A stretch of DNA of 64,000 nt, from NCBI RefSeq assembly GCF_030732095.1, contig NZ_JAVAMQ010000005.1, positions 124,001-188,000 of the forward strand, given 5' to 3'. This DNA is from Paracoccus spongiarum (GTDB lineage Bacteria > Pseudomonadota > Alphaproteobacteria > Rhodobacterales > Rhodobacteraceae). Shown here piece by piece: positions 51,913-62,040 of this stretch; positions within the stretch are counted from its first letter, which is position 1, and each line of letters starts with the position of its first letter. A program made the translations under genes and the position numbers. A model generated the notes under the pieces. That model made no database searches. It was not told the DNA's origin and saw only the letters and a program-made list of their open reading frames with translations.

Positions 51913-53496
51913 GTGCTTCTGGTTGGTTTCGAGAACGCCCTGACCGCACTGGTTGCCGGGACCGCCTCGGTCTGTCTTGCACTGGCGCTCATGCGGCTGT
52001 GGGACAGGCTGCGCGGCGGGCGGCGCGGCGCGCTGGGCCACGATCGCCTGCAGCCCGGGTTGCAGCCGATGATCTTCCTGTTCCGCCGTCAGCGCCTCGT
52101 CGACGTGACGGCGCCGGGCCGCACGCTTCTGGACCGCGTGGCCGCGCCGGACGATGAGTGGGGCCGGCTGCAACGCTGGATCGGGCCGCGATTCGAACTG
52201 GCGGGCGAACGCCTGGACCAGCTGGCACGGCAGGGCCGGGTCGAGCTTGTCGGCCGGCACGGCATCGGCAGCGCCGCGCTGCGGCTTCTGGCCGAGGATC
52301 TGGGCGACGACCTGATCCGCATCACCCTGACCGACCCCGAGGCCGAACAGGCCGGGATCGTCGTCGATTCGATGGCCCAGCAGGCGATGGAGGAAGAGCT
52401 GGACCTGCTGCGCCGCGCGCTGGACCAGACACCGATGCTGGTCTGGCGGCAGGATGCCGAGGACCGGGTCACATGGGCCAACGCCGCCTATCTGCGTCGC
52501 GCCGAGACGCTGGACGATGGCAGCGGCGGCTGGCCGCTGCCACGGCTTCTGGACACGCCGAAGCCCGTGCCCGGCGCCGGAACCACCACCCGCCGCGCGC
52601 CGCTGGACAGCAATGGTGTGATCTCGTGGTATGACTGCCACAGCCACCGGATGGGTGACGAGACGATGATGTTCGCCCTGCCCGCCGATGCCGCAGTGCG
52701 CGCCGAACGCAGCCTGCGGGAATTCGTGCAGACGCTGACCAAGACCTTTGCGGACCTGCCGATCGGGCTGGCGATCTTTGATCGGCAGCGGAACCTGCAG
52801 TTGTTCAACCCTGCGCTGATCGACCTGACCGGGCTTCCCACCGGCTTCCTGACCGCGCGGCCGACGCTGTTCGATCTGCTGGACAAGCTGCGCGAACTGC
52901 GGATGGTGCCCGAGCCGAAGGATTACCGCAGCTGGCGCCAGCAGATGAGCAATCTGGAAAGCGCCGCCGCCACCGGCCATCACGTCGAGACATGGTCCCT
53001 GCCCGGCGGGCAGACCTATCGCGTCACCGGCCGGCCGCATCCCGACGGCGCGGTGGCCTTCCTGTTCGAGGACATCACCTCGGAGATTTCGCTGACCCGC
53101 AAGTTCCGGGCAGAGCTGCAGCTGGGCGCGCATGTGCTGGACGGGCTTGACGACGCGCTGGCCGTCTTTGGCCCCGACGGCAAGGTGCTGGTCCGCAACC
53201 GCGCCTATCTGGCGCTGTGGGGCGACGGGGCCGAGACCCTTGGGGCGGCGCTGGCGGCCTGGCAGGACCGGGCGGCACCGGGACCGGGCTTTGCGGCCCT
53301 GCGGGCGCGCCTGACCGGCCATGACGAGGCGCGGCGGGACAGCGGCGCGATGGCCGGCCCGGACGGGCGGTTGCTGCGCTGGTCGGTGACCGGGCTGGGC
53401 GGGGGGCGCCAGATGCTTCGCCTCAGCACGCCGGACATCGCGGCCGATACCGGACCGGAACGCGATGATTACGCCAGCGCGATGGGCGCCGGGTGA
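51913..53496 (+). CDS. Membrane-anchored multi-PAS protein lacking a kinase domain
   Basis: A 527-residue protein with a GTG start (AAGGA 10 nt upstream). Residues about 7-26 form one membrane segment. Three PAS-like domains follow: about 162-255 (LDQTPMLVWRQDAEDRVTWA), 269-395 (ADLPIGLAIFDRQRNLQLFN) and 401-500 (LDGLDDALAVFGPDGKVLVR). The protein ends without HisKA or HATPase motifs. This resembles DivL-type or pseudokinase sensors of Alphaproteobacteria that have lost their catalytic half. It follows regB by 65 nt, an AT-rich gap. Partner and signal are unknown. Confidence 0.72.
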   Translation: MLLVGFENALTALVAGTASVCLALALMRLWDRLRGGRRGALGHDRLQPGLQPMIFLFRRQRLVDVTAPGRTLLDRVAAPDDEWGRLQRWIGPRFELAGERLDQLARQGRVELVGRHGIGSAALRLLAEDLGDDLIRITLTDPEAEQAGIVVDSMAQQAMEEELDLLRRALDQTPMLVWRQDAEDRVTWANAAYLRRAETLDDGSGGWPLPRLLDTPKPVPGAGTTTRRAPLDSNGVISWYDCHSHRMGDETMMFALPADAAVRAERSLREFVQTLTKTFADLPIGLAIFDRQRNLQLFNPALIDLTGLPTGFLTARPTLFDLLDKLRELRMVPEPKDYRSWRQQMSNLESAAATGHHVETWSLPGGQTYRVTGRPHPDGAVAFLFEDITSEISLTRKFRAELQLGAHVLDGLDDALAVFGPDGKVLVRNRAYLALWGDGAETLGAALAAWQDRAAPGPGFAALRARLTGHDEARRDSGAMAGPDGRLLRWSVTGLGGGRQMLRLSTPDIAADTGPERDDYASAMGAG

Positions 53497-53530
53497 CGAA
53501 CGCCGACGCGGGGCACCGACGCGGGCGCGT

Positions 53531-56500
53531 TCAGTAGTCGCGCTCGAAATAGACGCCGAGGGTGCTTTCCCCGTCGCTGCCGACCGAACCCCGCGCCCGC
53601 AGGCTGTCCGAGATATCGAGGTTGAGGTTGATCGTGGTGGTGCCGTTGTCGCCGACCGAGACATCCGAATAGAGATTCTCGGTCAGGTATTTTCCGGCCC
53701 GCACCTGGACATTGCCCTCGTCGTCGGTCTGCAGGTCCAGATCGTCCAGCCCCACCTGGTTGCGCAGCCGGCCGACGATGCCCTCGCCGCCGCGCCCGGC
53801 CAGGACCGCCAGCGCATTCGCCAGCTGCGCCGCCTGCAGCGGGCTGATGTTGTCGAGGCCGCGTCCGAACAGCAGCTGCGACAGAACCTCCTCCTCGGGA
53901 AGCTCGGGCGAGGATTCGAAGGTGATCTCGGGATCGCGCGCCTCCCCGTCGATGATGATCCGGGTGGTGATTCCATCCTGCGAGGTCGAGGCGACCAGCC
54001 GGATCACGGGGATCAGGCTGCCCTGCAACTCGACGAGCCCCTCGGACAGGTCGAACCGCTTGCCCAGCAGATCGACCCGGCCACGGATCAGCGACAGATG
54101 CCCGATCGGGATGACGTTCCGGGTCGTGCCCTGGATCCTCAGTTCGCCGCCCAGTTCGGCATCGACACCGCGACCGCGGACAAAGACGCGATTCGGCGCG
54201 TTGATCACCAGGTCCAGCCGCGGCGGGTTGGCCGGGGGCGTGGCGGCCGGACCGCCCATCCCCGCGTCCCGCGACGCCGCGCTGGGGTACTCCTCCAGCC
54301 CGGCCTTGGCGCGGGTGGCGCGCACCGGGCGGGTATCGCCGACATGGTTGATATCGGGGATCGCCTTCGCCCCGCCCAGCCCGGTCGAGGGGATGCGGAT
54401 CTCGGTCTCGGCCAGATCGACCCGGCCCGAGATCAGCGGACCATTTGCAAGGCTGCCGGTAAAGCGGACCTCGCCGTTGATCGTCGTCTCGTACAGGTTG
54501 GGATCGCGCGCCACGACATTGTCCAGCCGCACGTCGAGATCGGCGGTGCCAGCGCCGAGGTCCAGCGGGCCGGTGACGACGATCTGGCCACCCGCCGCGA
54601 CATTTGTCCGCGCGTCCAGCGCGATCCGCCCGCCCTGCAGGTCGGCCGTCACATTCGTCTGCTCAAGCCGGATGCCGAGGCCGGGGTCCGCGACCTGCCC
54701 GTTGCTGAGCGTCACCCGCCCGGACAGCGATTGCAGGGAGGGCGGCCCCGCCAGTCGCAGGTCGATGCGCAGCGGCCCCTCGATATTGCGGGTGCGCACG
54801 AAGCCGTTGGCGATCGCGGCATCGCTGGCGCCGGCGATCGACAGGTCGGTGGTCGAGAAGTCGCGCGCCGCCGAGCCCGAGATCCGCAGATCGGTGTTGC
54901 CCGGCGCCCGCGCCGCCAGATCGACGACGAAATTCCGCCCGGATTCCCGCACCGTCCCGTCGATGCTGACCGGCCCGGGCAGTTGCGGCTGAATCAGCGC
55001 CAGATCGGCAAGCCGGGCCTGCACGTTCAGCCCCGAGGCAGTATCGCCGCTGGCATCGACCTGCACTTGCGGATTGCGCAGGTCGATGCGCTGGATCGAC
55101 AGGCCGGCGGGCGATTGCGTGGCGGCCAGGTCGAAATCGGTCCGCCCGCGCAGCAGCGGGTCCAACCTGGGCTGGCTGAGGGACAGGCCGGTGGCGCTGC
55201 CCGTTGCGGTGATCCGCCGGGTGCCGTCGGTCTCGACGAGGCGGGCGTCGGTGGTCACGGCGCCGCTGATGCCGTTGCCCAGAAAGCGCAGGTCCCCGGC
55301 GCTCAGCCGCGCGCTGACATCGGTCTGCCCCGCGCCGACCTTGCCGGTGGCGGTCGCGCTCAGGCGCGGGTTGTCGATGCGCGCATCCTCGATGGTAAAG
55401 ACGCCGTCGCGTTCGGTGCCGGTGACCGCCAGCCGCGTCTCGCCCGCCAGAGCGCCATCGACCTGCGCCTGCCCGAACGCCAGATCCTGCCCGGTGCCGG
55501 ACACCTCCAGCCGCCGCACGCCGTCGCCCGCCTCGCGGAAGCTGCCGTCAAGATCCAGCGCGCCGCGCCATCCCGGCCCCAGGAAGGCCAGCGACCGGGC
55601 ATCGACCTGCGCCGTCACATCGGTGACGCCCTTGCCATAGACCCCCTCGGCCGTGGCGTTCAGCTGATCGTTGGTCAGCCGCACGTCGCGCAGCGTGATC
55701 ACGCCGTCCTTTTCCTCGGCCAGCAGCTTCAGCGTGGTCGCCCCGGTCAGCGCGCCATCGACGCCGGGCTGGCCCAGCGACAGGTTGCGGCCGGTGCCGT
55801 CCAGATCGACCCGGCGGGTGCCGTCGGTCTCGCCCAGCCGCGCCTGGGCGGTCAACTCGCCCGTCCAGCCCGGACGCAGAGCGCCCAGGTCGGGCACCTC
55901 CAGATTGGCGACCGCGTCCAGCGCGCCCCTCGCAAAGCTGCCCTCGGCATCGGCGCGCAGCTGCGGGTTGGCCAGTTCCAGCCGTTCGATCTGGTATCCG
56001 CCCTCGGCCTCGCCCGCGATCACAGCAAGGCTGGTACGCCCCTGCAGGGCGCCGTCCAGCGCCTCGATGCCAAGGCGCAGGTCGTTGGCCTCGCCGCTGA
56101 CCGACAGGCGGCGCTGGCCCGCGGCGCCGGTCAGCCGCGCCTCGGCCTCGAGGTCGCCGGAATATCGCGGGTCGGCGGCTTCCAGAGAGGGCATGGCGAT
56201 CCGCGCCGCCACATCGCTGGACAGGCTGTTCAGATAGCCCTGCGCCTCGGCGCTCAGGCCCTGCGCGTCGACGGTGAACTGACTCAGCTCGATGCCCGTC
56301 TCGTCGCGGCGGGCCAGCAGGCTGATCCGGGAATCACCGGCCAGCAGCCGGTCAAGCTGGGGCTGGTCCACGGCGATGTCGGTGCCGCGGATCTGCGCGT
56401 CGATGTCGAAGCTGCGGTTCAGCAGCCGGTAATATCCGGTCACAGAGGCATCGGCGCGGCCCGCGACGCTGCGCCCCGCAAGACTGGACAGCCGGCCCAG

Positions 56501-58009
56501 ATCCTCGTAGCGCGCATCGACATCGGCCGACAGCAGGAAGCCGCCCGACAGGCCCGACAGCAGGAAATATCCCGACAGCCCGTAATCTTCGCCGTCAAGC
56601 GTCAGCTGCGAGATCTCGGCCGCCTGCCCGGGGGTGAACTGGAACCGCATCTGGCCCGTCACCGCATCGCCGACGGCCTCGGCCAGCGCCGGGTCGTCGA
56701 AGGCAAGCTGCGTGGCGCCGAAGTCGATGTCGCCGGTCACTTCCGACAGCGCGCTGCCCGCCAGCAGCACATCGCCCGCGCCCTCCAGCGTCAGCGCCTC
56801 GATGCGCGCCTGGCCCAGGTCCAGCTGGCCGACGCGGCCGTCCAGCGTCCAGCCCTGCCCTTCGGCCGAGTCATATTGCAGGGTCAGCCGCCCCGATTCC
56901 ACGCTGGTCTCGTCGCCGCCGAAGGGCAGCTTGACGGGCAGTTGCGCCGCGCCCGCGTCGCGGCCGAGCGCGATCACCAGATTGGCCCGCTGCGGCGCGT
57001 TGCTGGCGTTGGTTTCCAGTTCGCCCGACAGCGTCAGCGCCTCTGTTTCAAGCCGCAGTTCGGGGATCTCGAGCCTCCCGTCCTCGCCGCGCCAGCCATT
57101 CGCGACCAGCCGCGTCTGCGTGCCGAAGAAGGCGCGGTCCGCGGGCGGCAGCAGCGCGGCAACGTCGCCGCCCAGATCGACCCGGAAGCCGGTGCCCTGC
57201 GATCCGTCGCTGCCCGGCCGGCCATTCGCGCTGACCTCGCCGGTCACGCGCGGCTGGCCGTCGCTGGCCAAGCTGATATCGGCCACGAAATCGGTGATCT
57301 CGCCCTCGCCGCTGATCTCGGCGCTGATCGAGGGGCGGTCATGGATGTTCAGCAGGTTGACCAGCAGCCCGTCGGCCGCCTCGTCCAGCCTGAGATTGGC
57401 ACGCAGCACACGGGTGTCGTTGGAATAGCCGGCATCCAGCACGAATTCGCCGCGCGGCCCGTCCAGCCGGTCGATGGTCAGCTGTGCCTCGCCCTCGCCG
57501 CCCGACAGCGACATGGCGCCCTGGGCCGAGATCGCGGCCTCGAGGCCGAAGACCGGGGCGCCGATCTCGACCCGGCGCACCTCAAGCTTTTCGACCTGGA
57601 TGCCGACCGGCAGTTCGGGCAGCGCGAATTCGCGGGCCTCGGCGGTCGGCGCGTCCTCGGCCGCGCCGGGCAGGCGCGGCAGCAGCACGCGATCGGCCGA
57701 CAGTTCCGCGATGTCGATGCGGCCGCGAAGCAGCGCCGAGCGGTTCCACTGGATCGCGCCGTTCTCGAGCGTCAGCCAGACGCCTTCGGTGTCGGCGATG
57801 GTCATCCGGGTGAAGGTCGCGCGCGAGGACAGCGCCCCGGCAAAGCCGTCGATGGTGACCTGCCGCCCGGCGCCCGACAGGTTGCGTTCCAGAAGCCCGG
57901 TCAGGAAGCCCCGATCGTCCTCGACCTGTTCGGACAGCTCGGCCGCGTCCTGCGCCAGAACCATCAGCGGAAGCAGAAGCGCCGCGAGAAGGAGAAAGAT
58001 CCTGCGCAT
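53531..58009 (-). CDS. tamB: Translocation and assembly module inner-membrane subunit TamB
   Basis: A 1,492-residue AsmA-superfamily protein that spans the periplasm between inner membrane and outer-membrane TamA and takes part in outer-membrane protein insertion and lipid transport. It has one N-terminal membrane segment or signal (IFLLLAALLLPLMVLAQDAAE). The long middle is a repetitive beta-rich groove, seen as many similar blocks. The C-terminal DUF490 core includes NRVFVRGRGVDAELGGEL and RGRVDLLGKRFDLSEGLVEL. The start shares one base with the tamA stop. Confidence 0.92.
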   Translation of the reverse strand: MRRIFLLLAALLLPLMVLAQDAAELSEQVEDDRGFLTGLLERNLSGAGRQVTIDGFAGALSSRATFTRMTIADTEGVWLTLENGAIQWNRSALLRGRIDIAELSADRVLLPRLPGAAEDAPTAEAREFALPELPVGIQVEKLEVRRVEIGAPVFGLEAAISAQGAMSLSGGEGEAQLTIDRLDGPRGEFVLDAGYSNDTRVLRANLRLDEAADGLLVNLLNIHDRPSISAEISGEGEITDFVADISLASDGQPRVTGEVSANGRPGSDGSQGTGFRVDLGGDVAALLPPADRAFFGTQTRLVANGWRGEDGRLEIPELRLETEALTLSGELETNASNAPQRANLVIALGRDAGAAQLPVKLPFGGDETSVESGRLTLQYDSAEGQGWTLDGRVGQLDLGQARIEALTLEGAGDVLLAGSALSEVTGDIDFGATQLAFDDPALAEAVGDAVTGQMRFQFTPGQAAEISQLTLDGEDYGLSGYFLLSGLSGGFLLSADVDARYEDLGRLSSLAGRSVAGRADASVTGYYRLLNRSFDIDAQIRGTDIAVDQPQLDRLLAGDSRISLLARRDETGIELSQFTVDAQGLSAEAQGYLNSLSSDVAARIAMPSLEAADPRYSGDLEAEARLTGAAGQRRLSVSGEANDLRLGIEALDGALQGRTSLAVIAGEAEGGYQIERLELANPQLRADAEGSFARGALDAVANLEVPDLGALRPGWTGELTAQARLGETDGTRRVDLDGTGRNLSLGQPGVDGALTGATTLKLLAEEKDGVITLRDVRLTNDQLNATAEGVYGKGVTDVTAQVDARSLAFLGPGWRGALDLDGSFREAGDGVRRLEVSGTGQDLAFGQAQVDGALAGETRLAVTGTERDGVFTIEDARIDNPRLSATATGKVGAGQTDVSARLSAGDLRFLGNGISGAVTTDARLVETDGTRRITATGSATGLSLSQPRLDPLLRGRTDFDLAATQSPAGLSIQRIDLRNPQVQVDASGDTASGLNVQARLADLALIQPQLPGPVSIDGTVRESGRNFVVDLAARAPGNTDLRISGSAARDFSTTDLSIAGASDAAIANGFVRTRNIEGPLRIDLRLAGPPSLQSLSGRVTLSNGQVADPGLGIRLEQTNVTADLQGGRIALDARTNVAAGGQIVVTGPLDLGAGTADLDVRLDNVVARDPNLYETTINGEVRFTGSLANGPLISGRVDLAETEIRIPSTGLGGAKAIPDINHVGDTRPVRATRAKAGLEEYPSAASRDAGMGGPAATPPANPPRLDLVINAPNRVFVRGRGVDAELGGELRIQGTTRNVIPIGHLSLIRGRVDLLGKRFDLSEGLVELQGSLIPVIRLVASTSQDGITTRIIIDGEARDPEITFESSPELPEEEVLSQLLFGRGLDNISPLQAAQLANALAVLAGRGGEGIVGRLRNQVGLDDLDLQTDDEGNVQVRAGKYLTENLYSDVSVGDNGTTTINLNLDISDSLRARGSVGSDGESTLGVYFERDY

Positions 58010-59871
58010 CAGAACGCCTGCCCCAGTCCAAGATACAATTGCACCCCGTCATCGGTGTCGCCGTCGCCCACCGGCGCGGCGATGTCGAAGCGCAGCGGCC
58101 CGATGGGCGTGCGATAGCGCACCCCGGCGCCGGCGCCGGCATGCCATCCGGCATCGCCCGAGAAGGAACTGTCGCCCCACACCCGGCCGTAATCCGCGAA
58201 CAGCACCAGCCCGATGTTTTCGCGGACCTGAAAGCGCATCTCGGCGGTGGCGTTCGCCACGCTCATCCCGCCGGTCTTGATGGGGCCGTCGGGGCCGGGA
58301 ATCTCCGAGACGCCAAGCGACTGGTAGGCCTGCCCGCGCACGGTCCCGCCGCCGCCCGAATAGAACAGGTATTCGCGCGGCGTCTCGGCGATGCCGGCGC
58401 CCTCGATCGTGCCGGCGCGCAGCCGCCCGGCCAGGGTCAGACGGTCATCCTCGCCGAACGAGTAGTAGCCGCGCCCCTCGCCCAGCAGGCGCACGCCGCT
58501 GCCGGTGTCCTCGAAGCCCTTGAACGGCGTCGCCTCGGCGGACAGATAGAAGCCGCGCTTGGCGTCGGTCGGCACGTCGCGCTTGTCCCAGGTGACATCC
58601 ATCGGCAGGGCCAGCACCTCGAAATCCGAGCGGCCATTGGCGTCGTTGACGCGCGAGACGTGATACTGGATCGCCAGGTCGGCCGTCAGCTGTTCGCTGA
58701 AGATCTGCGTGAAGCCAAGCGCGACGCTGGCGGAATCCGAATCGTAATCCTCCTCGCGCATGCGGGCCAGCTTTGTCTCGACATAGGCGGTGGTGTCGGG
58801 GGTGATGGTCGCGGGGCGGTCGATCCTGAGGGTCAGTTCCTCGTCGCGCCCGCTGGTATCCGAGCCGATATCCGACATCTCGGCGTCGATGCGCAGCCGT
58901 TCGCCGCCACCCAGCAGGTTGCGATGCATCCAGTAGGCCGAGACCTGCGCGCCGTCGGTGTTCGACAGCTCGAACCCCGCACCGATGCGCCGGGGTTTCT
59001 GCTCGACCAGGGTCAGATCGACATCCAGCGTGTCGCCCGGCCCCAGGGTCTCGGCCTCGGCCAGGGTGATCGCCGAAAACACCCCGGTGCGGCGCAGGCG
59101 CTGGCGGACCAGTTCCAGATCCTCGGGATCGAAGGGACGGCCTTCCGGAAAGCCCGCGATCTTGCGCAGCCGGCGCATGGTCATGCGATCGTTTCCGGTG
59201 ATGTTCAGCCGCCCGAAGGTCACCGCGGGGCCCGGCGCCAGCGCGATCTGGCTGTCCACGCTGTCGCTTTGATGATCGGCGGTGATCTGCTGGCCGCCGA
59301 CATCGGCCTTGGCATGGCCACGGTTGCGCCATCCCTCGACCCCGGCCACGGCGGCGGCCTTGATCGTGCCGGTGCCGGCAACCTCGCCCCGGGCGTATTC
59401 CGAGGGGATCTCGCTCTCAGGGGCGACCGGCGCGATGGCCGCGCGGGAAAAGCGGAAGGGTGGGCCGGGATCGACACTGACGACGACCTCGGTGACGGTC
59501 GCCGGCGCATCCAGCGGCGCGATCTCGGCCGCCTCGACGCCGTCCAGCGTGATGTAGATCAGCGCCGAGTAATGCCCGGCGTCGTAAAGCGAACCGAGGA
59601 TGCGGGCATAGTCGGCGCGGGCGGCGGCAAGCACATCCTGCCCGGTCGTCCGCCCCTCGGCGAGCGCCCCGGCGATCAGCGAGCTGTTGCGGATGTTGCG
59701 CTCGATCGCGCCGTCATCGCCGGCGACGCGAAAGCTGAGCGACACCGGCCCTTCGGCCTCGCTGCCGCCGCCGAACAGGCCCGAAAACGGCGACGAGGAT
59801 TGCCCCAGCGCAACGCCCGAAAATCCCAAGGCGGTGGACATGACCAGTCCTGCCCGCAGAAAAGCCCGCAT
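58009..59871 (-). CDS. tamA: Translocation and assembly module outer-membrane protein TamA
   Basis: An Omp85-family outer-membrane barrel of 620 residues. The signal peptide is MRAFLRAGLVMSTALGFSGVALGQ. POTRA domains occupy about residues 40-285, with VTFGRLNITGNDRMT beginning the last one. The 16-strand barrel follows, with the lock motif VRGQAYQSLG and a C-terminal strand ending LGLGQAF. The partner tamB overlaps by one base. Confidence 0.92.
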   Translation of the reverse strand: MRAFLRAGLVMSTALGFSGVALGQSSSPFSGLFGGGSEAEGPVSLSFRVAGDDGAIERNIRNSSLIAGALAEGRTTGQDVLAAARADYARILGSLYDAGHYSALIYITLDGVEAAEIAPLDAPATVTEVVVSVDPGPPFRFSRAAIAPVAPESEIPSEYARGEVAGTGTIKAAAVAGVEGWRNRGHAKADVGGQQITADHQSDSVDSQIALAPGPAVTFGRLNITGNDRMTMRRLRKIAGFPEGRPFDPEDLELVRQRLRRTGVFSAITLAEAETLGPGDTLDVDLTLVEQKPRRIGAGFELSNTDGAQVSAYWMHRNLLGGGERLRIDAEMSDIGSDTSGRDEELTLRIDRPATITPDTTAYVETKLARMREEDYDSDSASVALGFTQIFSEQLTADLAIQYHVSRVNDANGRSDFEVLALPMDVTWDKRDVPTDAKRGFYLSAEATPFKGFEDTGSGVRLLGEGRGYYSFGEDDRLTLAGRLRAGTIEGAGIAETPREYLFYSGGGGTVRGQAYQSLGVSEIPGPDGPIKTGGMSVANATAEMRFQVRENIGLVLFADYGRVWGDSSFSGDAGWHAGAGAGVRYRTPIGPLRFDIAAPVGDGDTDDGVQLYLGLGQAF

Positions 59872-59903
59872 TGTTCCTGCCCTGCCATTCTTGCTTTGCG
59901 GGC

Positions 59904-59932
59904 ATTATGGGCCGGAAACCGTCCGCAGACAA
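59904..59932 (-). promoter_or_regulatory. Candidate sigma-70 promoter of tamAB
   Basis: On the - strand, TTGTCT (59932-59927) and CATAAT (59909-59904) are separated by exactly 17 nt, 32 nt upstream of the tamA ATG. Both hexamers are close to consensus, the best housekeeping promoter match I see in the window. Confidence 0.55.
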
Positions 59933-59987
59933 AGCGATTCATCCGGGCGGATCGCGCGGACGTTAATCTTTTGGCCGGGTGTGACCC

Positions 59988-60914
59988 TTACGACAAAGCC
60001 GCAAGGCAGCCATGCAGCGCCGCCATGTCGTCGCGGATCAGGTAGATCGGCGTGTTGTCGGGGATATGGCGCATGTAGGGCTCGGCCAGGAAACCGGCCT
60101 CGAACAGGGCGATGCGGTCGGCGATGCTGCGGCCCACGCTGCCGGCGAGGAACAGCCCCTCCAGCGGCATGAAGCGCAGCGCGAGCTCCCGGCACAGCAG
60201 GCCGACCAGTTCGGCGAAGACGTCATAGGTGGCGACCGCCTCGGCATCGCCGGCCTCGGCGGCGCGGGCGATCTCTTCGCTGCGGATGGCGGCGGCGCCG
60301 GTCCGCGCGGCGTGGAACCGCGACAGCCCGCGACCGGCAAAGGTCTCTTCGGTCGAGGTGAAGGCCAGCGCCGCCCTGGCGCCCAGCATGTCGGCAAGGC
60401 GCAGATGGATGTTGGCGGGCAGGTGGGTGTGACCTTCCTCGGCCTCCATCGCGGTGATGGCGCCGCCCGGCAGCGCGCGGACGGCGCAGACGTTGAAGCC
60501 GGTGCCAAGGCCCACCACCAGCGCCTGCCCGTTGCGGGCGCGCGTCTCGGGCGCGGCGCGCAGCACCGACAGACCGTCGCCCGACAGCGCCGGCGTCGAA
60601 TAGCCAAGCGCCGTCAGGTCGTTGATCAGCCGCACCTGGTCGGCATCGGTCAGCCGGGCCAGGCCATCCTCGGTCATCACCCAGTCGCGGTTGGTCATGC
60701 TGGCCCGGCCGCCGCTGACCGGACCGGCGACCGCGATGCAGACCGACGAGATGCGCGGCTGGTCCTGTTCCTGCAGGAACCGGCGCACCACGTCGTCGAA
60801 GCTGGCGAAGTCGTCGCCGCGAAAGCGGGTCAGCGTCTCGCCGTCGATGGCGCCGTTGCGCGCCAGCGCCAGCCGGGCATTGGTGCCGCCCACATCCCCC
60901 AACAAGATCGCCAT
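59988..60914 (-). CDS. glk: Glucokinase
   Basis: ATP-dependent kinase of 308 residues making glucose-6-phosphate. The N-terminal phosphate loop is LLGDVGGTNARLAL. Sugar-binding blocks are AVAGPVSGG, LINDLTALGYS, GLGTGFNVCAV and EEGHTHLPA. It is the last gene of the sugar ABC-transporter unit, 16 nt after the ATPase gene. This supports glucose, or a glucose-yielding sugar, as the transported substrate. Confidence 0.93.
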   Translation of the reverse strand: MAILLGDVGGTNARLALARNGAIDGETLTRFRGDDFASFDDVVRRFLQEQDQPRISSVCIAVAGPVSGGRASMTNRDWVMTEDGLARLTDADQVRLINDLTALGYSTPALSGDGLSVLRAAPETRARNGQALVVGLGTGFNVCAVRALPGGAITAMEAEEGHTHLPANIHLRLADMLGARAALAFTSTEETFAGRGLSRFHAARTGAAAIRSEEIARAAEAGDAEAVATYDVFAELVGLLCRELALRFMPLEGLFLAGSVGRSIADRIALFEAGFLAEPYMRHIPDNTPIYLIRDDMAALHGCLAALS

Positions 60915-60930
60915 TGCCGGTCCCTTCCGC

Positions 60931-62037
60931 CTAGTTCAGTCGCTGCCCGTCCTGCGGCGAGAAGTATGAAACCTTCGACAGGTCGAAGGCCAGAGGGAAC
61001 TTCTGCCGCGGCCGCACCTCGGTCTCGGCGCGCAGCCGGGCGGTGACGGGCTTGCCGCCCAGATGCGTCACCGCGAAGGTATCGGCCCCGGCCGGCTCGA
61101 CGATCTCGATCATCACGTCGCCGCCCGCGTCCTGCGCCGTGCCCGGCAGATGGGCGTTGCCGGTGGCCTCGTGGATGTCCTCGGGGCGCACGCCCAGCAC
61201 GATCTCGGCCGGAAGGTTGCGCGACACCGGATCGGTGATGACCAGCGGCGCGTCGCCGTCGCGGTCGATCTCGATGCGGGTCTGGCCGTCCTCGGCGCGC
61301 ACCCGGGCGGGGATCAGGTTCATCGCCGGGCTGCCCATGAAATCGGCCACGAACATGTTGGCCGGGCGGTTGTAGATTTCCGCCGGACTGCCGATCTGCT
61401 GGATCACCCCGCCCTTCATCACGACGATCTTGGTAGCCAGCGTCATCGCCTCGATCTGGTCATGGGTGACATAGACGATGGATGCGTTCAGGTCCTGATG
61501 CAGCTTCTTGATCTCGGTGCGCATGCTGACGCGCAGCTTGGCGTCAAGGTTCGACAAGGGCTCGTCGAACAGGAACAGCTTGGGATCGCGCACCAGCGCC
61601 CGGCCCATCGCGACCCGCTGGCGCTGGCCGCCCGACAGCTGGCCGGGCTTGCGCTGCAGCAGCTGTTCGATCTGCAACTGGCGCGACACCTCGGCCAGCT
61701 TGCGGTCCTGGGTCGCCTTGTCCACGCCCCGCACCTGCATCCCGAAGGTGATGTTCCGCGCGACACTCATCGTCGGGTAGAGGGCGTAGGACTGGAACAC
61801 CATGGCGATGTCGCGATCCTTCGGGCTGACGCCGGTCACGTCGCGGCCGCCGATGCGGATGGTGCCCCCGGTGATCGGTTCAAGCCCCGCGATGCAGTTC
61901 AGCAGGGTGGACTTGCCGCAGCCCGAGGGTCCGACCAGCACCAGGAAGTCGCCCTCGTCGATGCTGATGTTGATGTCGTGCAGGATATGGGTTTCCCCGT
62001 AGGATTTCTGCAGATGGTCGATTTCGAGGATCGGCAT
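60931..62037 (-). CDS. Sugar ABC transporter ATP-binding protein (MalK/UgpC type)
   Basis: A 368-residue ATPase of the CUT1 class. Walker A is GPSGCGKST (36-44). LSGGQRQRVAMGRA is the signature, LFDEPLSNLDAKLR is Walker B with the D-loop, and VTHDQIEAMTLA is the H-loop. The C-terminal 130 residues form the MalK-type regulatory OB domain. It starts 3 nt after the second permease gene. Confidence 0.93.
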   Translation of the reverse strand: MPILEIDHLQKSYGETHILHDINISIDEGDFLVLVGPSGCGKSTLLNCIAGLEPITGGTIRIGGRDVTGVSPKDRDIAMVFQSYALYPTMSVARNITFGMQVRGVDKATQDRKLAEVSRQLQIEQLLQRKPGQLSGGQRQRVAMGRALVRDPKLFLFDEPLSNLDAKLRVSMRTEIKKLHQDLNASIVYVTHDQIEAMTLATKIVVMKGGVIQQIGSPAEIYNRPANMFVADFMGSPAMNLIPARVRAEDGQTRIEIDRDGDAPLVITDPVSRNLPAEIVLGVRPEDIHEATGNAHLPGTAQDAGGDVMIEIVEPAGADTFAVTHLGGKPVTARLRAETEVRPRQKFPLAFDLSKVSYFSPQDGQRLN

Positions 62038-62040
62038 GGC

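Noticed and set aside
53465..58117. Open frame of about 1,550 codons on the + strand opposite tamB
   Set aside because: It is a GC-rich antisense shadow of tamB: no family motif, Arg/Gly/Gln-rich composition, and it runs across the tamA-tamB junction.
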